From NCBI RefSeq assembly GCF_042477335.2, contig NC_091262.1, positions 74,696,001 through 74,760,000 of the forward strand: 64,000 nt of DNA, in the 5' to 3' direction. The stretch is from Ovis canadensis. Lineage: Eukaryota; Chordata; Mammalia; Artiodactyla; Bovidae. The notes below the pieces were generated by a model. It was not told the DNA's origin. It ran no database searches and saw nothing but the letters and a program-made list of their open reading frames with translations. A program made the position numbers and the translations under genes. Shown here piece by piece: positions 56,191 to 64,000 of this stretch (positions are counted from its first letter, which is position 1; every line of letters begins with the position of its first letter).

Positions 56191-56463
56191 ATGGAAAGTT
56201 AGCAATATTTAAATTTTTTTAAAAAGATTTTTAAACAACAGAGAGGCCTAGCCTTCTGATTCAAGCCTCCCACTCCACTCTCCATGAAGCCAGGGAAGAG
56301 ACATAGTGGGGACCACAGGCCAGACAACCAGGCTTCTAGAACTGGACTCTGTCCCACGGCTTCATTCCATGATTCTGGGCAAATGGGAAGTGTGCTTCCC
56401 TTCCCTTATCTATAGAAACAGAGCCGTTGGCATCTACCTCCTGATGGTAAGAATTCAGTGCCT

Positions 56464-56664
56464 GCCTGTATTGCTCAATCATGTCTGACTCTTTGCAGCC
56501 TCATGGACTGTAGCCTGCCAGGCTCCTCTGTCCATGGAATTCTCCAGGCAAGAATACTGGAGTGGGTTGCCATGCCCTCCTCCAGGGGATCTTCCTAACC
56601 CAGGGATTGAACCCGATCTCCTGCTTTGAAGGCAGATTCCTTACCATTTGAGACACCAGGAATT
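56464..56664 (-). mobile_element. Bov-tA SINE (left arm of inverted pair)
   Basis: GTATTGCTCAATCATGTCTG to CCATTTGAGACACCAGGAAT, minus strand. Confidence 0.92.
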
Positions 56665-56696
56665 ATTCACGAAAGCCCATGAATTGTTGCCATTCA

Positions 56697-56898
56697 TGCC
56701 CTGGTGGCTCGGTCGGTAAAGAATCTGCCTGCAATGCAGGAGACGCATGGTCCATCCTTGGGTCAGAACGATCCCCTGTAGGAGGAAATGGCAACCCACT
56801 CCAGTATTCTTGCCTGGAGAATCCCGCGGACGGAAGAGCCTGGCCGGCTACAGTCCATGGGGGTGGCAAGGAGTCGGACACAGCTAAGCGACTAAAAC
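56697..56898 (+). mobile_element. Bov-tA SINE (right arm of inverted pair)
   Basis: GCCCTGGTGGCTCGGTCGGT to GACACAGCTAAGCGACTAAA, plus strand, 32 bases from the previous minus-strand SINE and about 300 bases before AK7 exon 4. Confidence 0.92.
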
Positions 56899-57204
56899 AC
56901 CACCATGTCAGCTATAATTACCAATATCACGAGCCCACCTAAAGATGGATGCACACCACGGCAGGCCAGGAAATAGGAAGGGGCTGGACTGTGAGCTGGG
57001 CGCTGAGGAAGTCGGATGGCTGGAGGAGGGCGGCCGGGAGCAGAGACTAGGAGGGGCAGTGAGGCGTCAGAGGGGGCGCCCCCTGGTGTAAAGTCGCTGC
57101 TTGAAAGAGGAGTCACTTCAAGCCAGGCTGGTAATGAAAAGTCCACAGCATTTTAACACGTTCTGCATGGATCCAAGTAACCACTCCGCTTTTTGGCCCC
57201 GCAG

Positions 57205-57299
57205 TCCTGAACGAAGAAAGCAGCCATTTCGAAAAGCGGAAGGTGTTTATTTTGGTCTCCACGGTGATGACCTGGGCGCGGTCCAAACCCCTGGACCCG
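57205..57299 (+). CDS. AK7: AK7 coding exon 4 (residues 135-166)
   Basis: A 95-nt exon encoding LNEESSHFEKRKVFILVSTV then MTWARSKPLDP, matching AK7 in phase with exon 3. The acceptor is TTGGCCCCGCAG ending at 57204 and the donor is CCG followed by GTAAGT at 57300. It ends on a complete codon. The hydrophobic VFILVSTVMTW strand is a core beta strand of the Rossmann-like domain. The next AK7 exon was not found before the right edge, so the gene continues outside the window. Confidence 0.92.
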
Positions 57300-57450
57300 G
57301 TAAGTAGTGCGCTAGCTTTTCTTTTACGCAGCATTGCGGCCTCCGGCCTCCGTACCTTGTAATGCGCAAGGGGAGAGAGCTTGCTGCAGTTCTCAATGTG
57401 CTTACACTCCTGAACTCTGCCCCTGAGTAAGCACTCCGCAGCGTTCATGG

Positions 57451-57525
57451 ACAGGGAAGCCTGGCGTGCTGCATGTTAGCCTGGGGTTGCAAATAGTCGG
57501 AGACGACTGAGCGACTGAACTGAGA
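57451..57525 (+). mobile_element. Very short BovB 3' tip
   Basis: Only the last 75 bases of BovB: ACAGGGAAGCCTGGCGTGCT to GACTGAGCGACTGAACTGAG. GTTCATGG at 57443-57450 and 57526-57533 is the target duplication, showing a severely 5'-truncated insertion. Confidence 0.9.
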
Positions 57526-57813
57526 GTTCATGGGCTCCAAGCCACTCCATTCCAAGGGGCCACGTTGTTTTACAAGCCCCTGAGAAAGAAGAGGAAAATG
57601 CTGCCTGTCCAACTATAACAAACCTTATCACTTTTTATTTTAAATGTATGAAAAGCGTGCTCTTTTAGACTTACCTGTACCTATATTTTTGTCGTTTATA
57701 TTCCCGTGCATACATTAAAAGGGAAAATATAAGCAAATACAAAATATAAGCAAAAATATAAGCAAATACAGTGGTTCTAGTATTCCCCAAACTTCTTCAA
57801 ACTCAGAGTTCAG

Positions 57814-58100
57814 GGGCTTCCCTGGTGGTCCAGTGGCTAAGACTCCACACTCCCAATGCAGGGGTTTGACCCCTGGCTGGGGCAGTAGTAAAGAATCTGC
57901 CTGCCAATGCAGGAGACCCAGGTGACGCAGGTTTGATCCCTGGGTAGAGAAGATCCCCTGGAGGAGGAAATGGCAACCTGCTCTAGTATTCTTGCCTGGG
58001 AAATCCCATAGACAGAGAAGCCTGGCAGGCTAGTCTGTGGAGCTGGCTACAGTCTGTGGGGTTGCAAAGACTCAGACACGACTGAGTGACTGAGGACACA
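57814..58100 (+). mobile_element. Chimeric SINE: CHR head joined to Bov-tA
   Basis: CHR-type GCTTCCCTGGTGGTCCAGTG to CCCCTGGCTGGGG runs directly into a second tRNA-like head (AGTAAAGAATCTGCCTGCCA) and a Bov-A body ending GACACGACTGAGTGACTGAG. Confidence 0.85.
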
Positions 58101-58799
58101 CTTTCCTATAAAGCTGATATAATCGGGCTTGTCCGCTGATATCAGATTTCCATCTGCTGCTCTATCTCCATGCCTCTGTGCCTGTGAACTGCCTTTTCAT
58201 CCCAGTACTGAATCACACTATAATCTTGGAAAAGACATCCTAAAAGGCAATTAGACCAACATGCGCAGTACCTAAGTCAATATAAAGATGATATGTGCTC
58301 AAGGTGACCCCAAGCTGACCCAGGCTCCAACGAGGATGGCATGGCGGATGCTTCCTCGCTGAGCACGTTGTGATAAGCCAGTGATGACAGGACACATTCC
58401 AATTTCAGAGATGTTAAAATGGGGAAGCAAAAAGGCGCATGTTAGACTCAATGGAATGCTTTATTTATAACAAGGAAGTATTTAAGCATTTATCACACTT
58501 CTTGCATCAGAGGTAATTTATTTGTTTAATTCTCTCTCCCTCAGTGGACGCAGAAGTCCTCGAGGGCAGGAACCGGAGGGTTTCTGTCCATTTCTTGTGA
58601 ATCTCACTCACCTCCTCCACTTGGTTGCCATCGCCTCAAGGAGCAGGCCTGTCACTTTATTCCTGTTGAAGTTCCAACCCTCAGAGTATCTACTAAAGTG
58701 TCTGCTACAAAACAGTCGTTGGTCACTTGACTGGCTGGTCATTTCACTGGCCTGATTGATTGTCCTCACTCCTTCAGTTATTAACAAACTCATACAGAC

Positions 58800-59170
58800 T
58801 TAAGCAAAATGGGGATTTATTGACTCATAACTGGGTAGTCAGACAATGGGCTTCAGGTACAGCTGTATCTAGGGGCTTAAACAGTGCTCAGAATGAACCT
58901 ACTCTTTCTCTCCCTTCAATTGCTTCTTTTCTCCTCTAGGCTTATTCTCGGGTAAGTTCTCCACTCCTTCTGGCTCCCAGGAGCTCCCAGGTTTTTATCT
59001 CTAGAGCTTGACATCTCTTCTCCCTTTAGGCCATGTCCCTCCCCAGCTCTGGAATATGCCATTCTTACAGGTCTTACATCACAGGCTTAACCATGAACCA
59101 GTCACTGTGACCGGGGGAATGCTGAACTCTGATTGACCAGACCTGGGATGATGTACCCACTTCTACAGGC
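58800..59170 (+). repeat. Unassigned old mammalian repeat, copy 3
   Basis: GGGGATTTATTGACTCATAA, TTCAGGTACAGCTGTATCTA, AACCATGAACCAGTCACTGT and TCTGATTGACCAGACCTGGG: the longest of three related copies. Confidence 0.5.
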
Positions 59171-59329
59171 AGGAATGATCAGCCTCCTTAACTAAATAGG
59201 CCGAGAGTGGGGAAGAGATGGTTCCTCCAAAGAAAATATGGGGAAATGGCTCCAGTGTTAACTTCTGTGTCCCTTTGGCATGTTCCCATCCTCTCACCGT
59301 GGTTTGTTTGTTTTTTTAAAACGATTTTT

Positions 59330-60278
59330 TGTTGTTGTTCGGTCACTCAGTCATGTCTGACTCTTTGCAACCCCATCGAGTGCAGCCTCCCTGTCCTTCA
59401 CCATCTCCCAGAACTTGCTCAAACTCATGTCCTCTGAGTCGATGATGCCATCCAGCCATCTCATCCTCTGTTGCCCCCTTCTCCTCTTGCCCTCAGTCTT
59501 CCACAGCATCAGGGTCTTTCTCAATGAGTTGGCTCTTTGCATCAGGTGGTCAAAGGATTGGAGCTTCAGCTTCAGCATCAGTCCTTCCAATGGTTACTCA
59601 GAATTGATTGCCTTTAGGATTGACTGGTTTGATCTTCTTGCTGTCCAAGGGACTCTCAAGAGTCTTCTCCAGCACCACAACCTGAAAGCATAAATTATTC
59701 AATTCTCAGTCTTCTTTATGCTCCAACTCTCACATCCATACATGACTACTGGAAAAACCATGTCTTTGACTATGTGGACCCTTGTCAGCTAAGTGCTGTC
59801 TCTGCTTTTCAACATGCTGTCTAGGTTTGTCATAGATTTTCTCCCGAGTAAGCATCTTTTAATTTCGTGGCCGCAGTCACAATCCACAGTGTTTTTCGAG
59901 CCCAAGAAAATAAAATCTGCTGCTGTTTTCTCGTTTTCTCCATCTATTGGCCATGAAGTGATGGGACCAGATGCCATGATCTTAGTTTTTTTGAATGTTG
60001 AATTTTAAGCCAGCTGTATCACTCTCCTCTTTCACCTTCATCAAGAGGGTCTTTAGTTCCTCTTTGCTTTCTGCCATTTGAGTGGTATTATCTGCATATC
60101 TGAGGTTGTTGATACTTCTCCCGGCAGTCTTGATTGCAGCTTGAGCTTCACCCAGCCCGGCATTTCTCATGATATACTCTGCATATAAGGTAAATAAGCA
60201 GGGTGACAATATATACAGCCTTGACATACTCCATTCTCATTTTGATCCAGTCTGTTGTTCCAGCTTCAGTTCTGTCCA
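59330..60278 (-). mobile_element. BovB LINE 5'-truncated copy
   Basis: Minus-strand BovB, about 950 bases: GTTGTTCGGTCACTCAGTCA at its 3' end through the reverse of the YADD region (near 60092) to TGATCCAGTCTGTTGTTCCA. The coding frame is broken in several places. Confidence 0.93.
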
Positions 60279-60816
60279 ATCATGTGGCCACACCCAACTG
60301 CAAGGAAGCCTGAGAGATGCCATCTAGCTCTGTGCCCAGGAAGTCAGCTGAGTCCAGGCTCCTCAGGGAAGGGCTCATCCCTAATGAAGAGAGCTTAAAC
60401 AAGAGGCAGCCTTTGTCCCCCTGGGGATGTTGTCGTGCCTGGATGTGACACCTGAAGCTGCTGCTGACAGTCTTCTGTGAGCCTGACGAGGAAGACCACA
60501 CCCTGAGGGAGGCAGACTTAAAAAGGCATCCACAGGGCGGAGAAGACGCCCATCACACGACACCAGAAGGCGCTCGATTTGGGGCTGTTACTTACGAGAA
60601 ATAATGCATCCTCGCACTTTTGAGGCCATTTTGATTTCCAGTTTTGTTATTTGTAGCCAAAAACATCTAAACAAATACAAAACTGCATTTAAGATTTTTT
60701 AAATACAAAAGGATAAGTAGAATGTTTTCATTTGTAAATATTAAACAATTTTAATAAGTTGGAGAATCTTAATATACCCAGGTTTTTTCCATAGTATCTG
60801 TTTTAGAAGTATAGGG

Positions 60817-60935
60817 AGTTCCTCAGTGGTTCAGCGGTTAAGACTCCATCTTCCAATGCAGAGGGCACAGGTTTGATCCCTGGTTGCAGAACTAAGGTCC
60901 CATGTGCCATGGGGTACCACCAAAAATTTAAAAAT
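60817..60935 (+). mobile_element. CHR-type SINE
   Basis: GGGAGTTCCTCAGTGGTTCA head, GTTTGATCCCTGGTTGCAGA and an A-rich tail. AAGTATAG flanks both sides. Confidence 0.85.
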
Positions 60936-61916
60936 AGTAATAAAAGTATAGCTATGTATTTGTTTTTTTATACTGAGTGAAGAGGGGGGACCAGAGATGA
61001 CATTGGCTTAACCGGATAGCCCAGAAGAGCAGATGGGATCTGTCATCACACATACCGACCAGGTGGGAGAAAGAGAATAATGACCAGGGGGAAAAGAGTC
61101 CAGCAAGTCATCCGCACTGGGAGTCAAACACAATGACCAATTAAAAAGAGGGTCCCCCAGAGTCTTACCAGACAGCAGGTTCACCCAGTGTCCTCGAAGA
61201 AAAGGGAGATGACTCTACATAGTCAGTTCTCCGCTTCCTAAGAAGATGAGGCCTATCAGTGAGCCTGTTGATTGTAATGAGGTGTTAATAAGGCAGGTGG
61301 TTTCTAGAAATGGCAACACATCAGTATACAACAATAGAAGAGTCCTGGTTTTATGCCGGCAGTATGGCGACTCTTCACTTACTGGAAAATCGACTGATAC
61401 AAATGTTTGCAAGAGACTAGAACCTGTATGAAAGATGCAAGTTTAAAAGACATTTTATTTGTCATTTGTTTGTAACACGTAAAATTTAAGGACTAGAGGG
61501 AACATAGCCCCACAATTGGTAGGGAAGTTTCAAAATGTACAAACCAGATCTCAGTCCCAACCAGGAATTGGAGATGACGGCTCGAAGCCTGCAGCCCAGG
61601 ATTGGCTAGACCTTACGGGCCCAGTGCAGCTGGCCAGAGAGGGTGGCCCAGTCTTAGTCTCAGAATGCAGGGGAGACACTGACTGGCTGTCCAGACCTGT
61701 GACCAGGGAACCAGGTCACCTGAAATGTAACTGTTTCTGTCACTGCCATAAGGACTGAGGGTGGTACAAGGCCCAGGAGAGGGCACTGGGCAGCCAGCCA
61801 CAGGGAGCAGGAAGGTCAGTTAGGCAGGCTGGCCACCGTGCCACAGTCACTGGGACCAGGGAGATGCCAGGACTCAGTCCATCCTGAAGGCAAAGCTGAT
61901 TATCGATCCGCTGGGA

Positions 61917-62102
61917 GTAGGACTGCCACATGTAGCTAATAAAAATACAGGACACCCAGGTAAATTTAAATTTCAGATAAACTGCAAATAATGTGTCATG
62001 TAAGTGTATCTCATGCCCTAAGACATCCTCATACTTGAAAAAATATTTGTTTATCACATTCAAATTTAGCTGGGTGTCCTCTGTTTTATCTGGCAATCCT
62101 AC
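61917..62102. mobile_element. Fold-back (palindromic) DNA transposon remnant
   Basis: Terminal inverted repeats GTAGGACTGCCA (61917-61928) and TGGCAATCCTAC (62091-62102) differ at one base. Complementarity continues inward: ACAGGACACCCAGGTAAAT on the left against ATTTAGCTGGGTGTCCT on the right, and AAATTTCAGATAAAC against GTTTATC. A non-autonomous MITE-like element; family not named. Confidence 0.8.
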
Positions 62103-62439
62103 ATATGAGCCACTGGGTATATTTAAGAGGTCAGCTAATTAGATAACATGTATTCATTAAGTATCTACTATGGATACAGAATTGGGGTGGACTTACTGGA
62201 TCTTCCCCAAAAAACTCTTTCTCCGTCTTTCTCCCAGTAGTGTCCACCTTGTCCACTGCTCACCTTCTCTCCTTTTCATCCATCAGTCAGCTCATCACTC
62301 AATTCTGTTAATTACTCATCCAAAATGTCTCCTAAATGCATCCTGTTCTCATTGTATCTGTGGGCGACCAGGATGGCCTCGGAACTGGCAGCTGCCATCA
62401 CATCCTTCCAAGGCAGTCTCCAACAAACAGCTTGTGACC

Positions 62440-62870
62440 TTGTTCAAATATAATTCAGATCATGCCACTGTTGTTGTTCAGTCGCTAAGTCATGACTTTG
62501 CGACCCCATGGACGGCAGCATACCAGGCTTCCCTGTCCTCCACTATCTCCTGGAGTTTGCTCAAGTTCATGTCCATTAAGTCGGTAACATTATAGTCCTG
62601 CTTAAAATGCTGAAAGTCCTCCCATGCCTTCTCATGTCTTTAGGATGACTCTAAACTCCTTCACCTGGTCCACAAACCCTGGCAGCCTGGCACTGCCTAC
62701 CTCCTCCTCTACCAATCCCCAGCTTGGCTCTAGTCATCTCAGCCCTTCTTCCCATTTCTCAAACCTGCCAACAATTGTTCTGCCTCAGGGTTCTCATCCT
62801 TGTGTTCATTCTGTCTCTCTGATTAAGTTTGGATAAGCCCTGGACTCAGATGCTTTTGTCCGGTTATTTA
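62440..62870 (+). repeat. L2 fragment split by BovB
   Basis: TTCAGATCATGCCACTG on the left, then after the insert CTTAAAATGCTGAAAGTCCT, GATGACTCTAAACTCCTTCA and CTGCCTCAGGGTTCTCATCC follow the L2 order. Confidence 0.65.
62467..62588 (-). mobile_element. BovB 3' end fragment
   Basis: TTGTTGTTCAGTCGCTAAGT to AAGTTCATGTCCATTAAGTC, minus strand, inside the L2 fragment. Confidence 0.88.
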
Positions 62871-62930
62871 TCTTAGAGCACTGTGACGTGATTGGAAGGC
62901 TTCTGATTAGACTGTATTTTTTGAAATCCT

Positions 62931-63053
62931 GGGACTTTCCTGGAGGTCCAGTGGTTAAGACTCTGTGCTTCCATGACACGGGGCACTGGTTCAGTCCCTG
63001 ATCAGGGAACTAAGATCCCATATGCTATGCAGCTTGGTCAAAAAGAAAAATCA
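62931..63053 (+). mobile_element. CHR-type SINE
   Basis: GGGACTTTCCTGGAGGTCCA head, GAACTAAGATCCCATATGCT, AAAAAGAAAAATCA tail. GAAATCCT at 62923-62930 and 63054-63061 is the target duplication. Confidence 0.92.
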
Positions 63054-63426
63054 GAAATCCTACTCCAAGTAGGACCTCTAAATCTGTATGGACTGGGGAG
63101 AAATCTGTACCATGGATTTCAGTTTCTCCATTTTGTTCTACAGGAAGTTTCTGTTGAACTGTCCCTCCGAGGGACTCTAGGAGCGTGAGTTGTGGAGGGA
63201 CCAAGAGATGAACATCTCAGTGGACTGTCGGGAAATATTCTCCATTCCTGATTCTTAGGGCAAACTGATGTCCTATCTAATGAAGCCAGTTTTTAAAGCC
63301 TAAGACAGAAACTTGAGCAGAGTATGTTCTAATTAACACGGGGTTGACTTGAGGGAAAGACGCAGTGGGGAAAAGAAGAAGAAGAAAAAAGCTTCCCAAT
63401 TTAGATTTAAAAAATGAAATGGCAGG

Positions 63427-63705
63427 GGACTTCCCTGGTGGTTCAGTGGGTCAGAATCTGGCTGCCAGTGCGGGAGACACGGGTTCAGTCCCTGGTTCAG
63501 GAAGATTCTCCGTGACGAGGAGCAAGCTTATGCAGCGCAACTGCTGAGCCGATGTGCCCTAGAGCCTGTGTTCCTCAAAAAGAGAAGCTGCGGCGATGAG
63601 AAGCCCGCGTACTGAAGCCAGAGAACAGCCCCCACTCGCGGCAACTGGAGAAAAGTCCACGAAGCAACGAAGACCCAGCCCAGCCAAAAATAAAATTAAA
63701 AGAAT
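63427..63705 (+). mobile_element. CHR-2-type long tRNA-Glu SINE
   Basis: GGACTTCCCTGGTGGTTCAG head, GAGGAGCAAGCTTATGCAGC, ACGAAGACCCAGCCCAGCCA, A/T tail. CpG content is high for an old family. Confidence 0.9.
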
Positions 63706-63846
63706 AAATGAGACTACACACACGTCAAGAACTATGAAGAAGTGAGTTTATTTTTAATGTCGTTATAGAATCACCTCTCTACAGAATAAAAGAAGACGTT
63801 TAAATTTTAAAATTTTGTTTAGATGAAGTATAAATGATAGAATTTG

Positions 63847-63972
63847 GGGAAGTCCCTGGTGGTTCAGTGGTTGGACCCAGCACTCTCACCACCAGGGGCC
63901 AGGGTTTGAGCCCTGGTCGGGGAACTGAAATCTCTCAAGCTCTGAGGTGTGGTCCAAAAAAAAAAAATAAAA
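63847..63972 (+). mobile_element. CHR-type tRNA-Glu SINE
   Basis: GGGAAGTCCCTGGTGGTTCA head with GCACTCTCACCACCAGGG (close to tRNA-Glu), poly(A) tail. Perfect 11-bp target duplications GATAGAATTTG at 63836-63846 and 63973-63983. Confidence 0.95.
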
Positions 63973-64000
63973 GATAGAATTTGACTAGCTGAAACATTTT

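Larger units (their letters stand above)
48197..57204 (+). other. AK7: AK7 intron 3
   Basis: Phase-1 intron made largely of nested mobile elements: an L1 split by two SINEs and a BovB, a solo retroviral LTR, an inverted BovB pair and an L1 3' end split by a SINE. Segments 51620-52120 and 52670-53390 are AT-rich with no assigned feature. Confidence 0.9.
57300..64000 (+). other. AK7: AK7 intron 4 (partial)
   Basis: Phase-0 intron continuing off the right edge. It contains BovB and SINE copies, a fold-back DNA element and an L2 fragment. Segments 58100-58790, 60280-60810, 60940-61910 and 63065-63420 show no exon or recognised repeat. Confidence 0.8.

Noticed and set aside
58522-59170. Possible next AK7 exon in the 57.3-64 kb interval
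   Set aside because: No frame here resembles the AK7 sequence expected after SKPLDP, and the open stretches coincide with an old repeat.
1-64000. Recurrent near-identical segments suggesting a CRISPR array or a tandem gene family
   Set aside because: The recurring segments are dispersed SINE and BovB copies in both orientations with irregular spacing and their own target duplications.

Overview
This window is nuclear DNA of a bovid ruminant. The evidence is the repeat content: many Bov-tA/Bov-A2 SINEs, CHR-type tRNA-Glu SINEs and BovB (RTE-clade) LINE copies, together with mammalian multi-exon genes with GT-AG introns. Cattle, buffalo, sheep and goat cannot be separated by eye. No bacterial, phage or CRISPR content is present.

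The gene order matches human 14q32.2. Three genes are recognised from translated exons. (1) ATG2B runs on the minus strand off the left edge; only its first two coding exons are here (exon 1 at 9805-9966, exon 2 at 1690-1852). (2) GSKIP is on the plus strand and complete: a 5' UTR exon in the shared CpG island, coding exons at 24887-25144 and 29006-29167 (139 residues), and a 3' UTR to about 30700. (3) AK7 is on the plus strand and runs off the right edge; its first four coding exons are at 34304-34408, 40024-40212, 48088-48196 and 57205-57299 (166 residues). ATG2B and GSKIP are head to head across a GC-rich bidirectional promoter (about 9950-10900). AK7 has its own GC-rich promoter with two RFX X-box-like motifs just before the start codon, fitting a ciliary gene.

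Nearly everything else is intron or intergenic DNA built from layered transposable elements. AK7 intron 1 holds a 1.6 kb BovB copy with a readable reverse transcriptase. AK7 intron 2 holds a full-length RPLP1 processed pseudogene. AK7 intron 3 holds an L1 cut by three younger elements, a solo retroviral LTR, and a BovB inserted in the opposite orientation inside another BovB. Target-site duplications visible beside many insertions allow local ordering of events.

ATG2B (autophagosome lipid transfer), GSKIP (PKA/GSK3 scaffold) and AK7 (axonemal adenylate kinase) are neighbours by conserved synteny and are not a pathway. I found no convincing new biological system. The points most worth checking are the shared promoter, the AK7 X-box pair, the nested and inverted repeats, and an unusually long direct repeat around one SINE nest at 48.6-49.05 kb.
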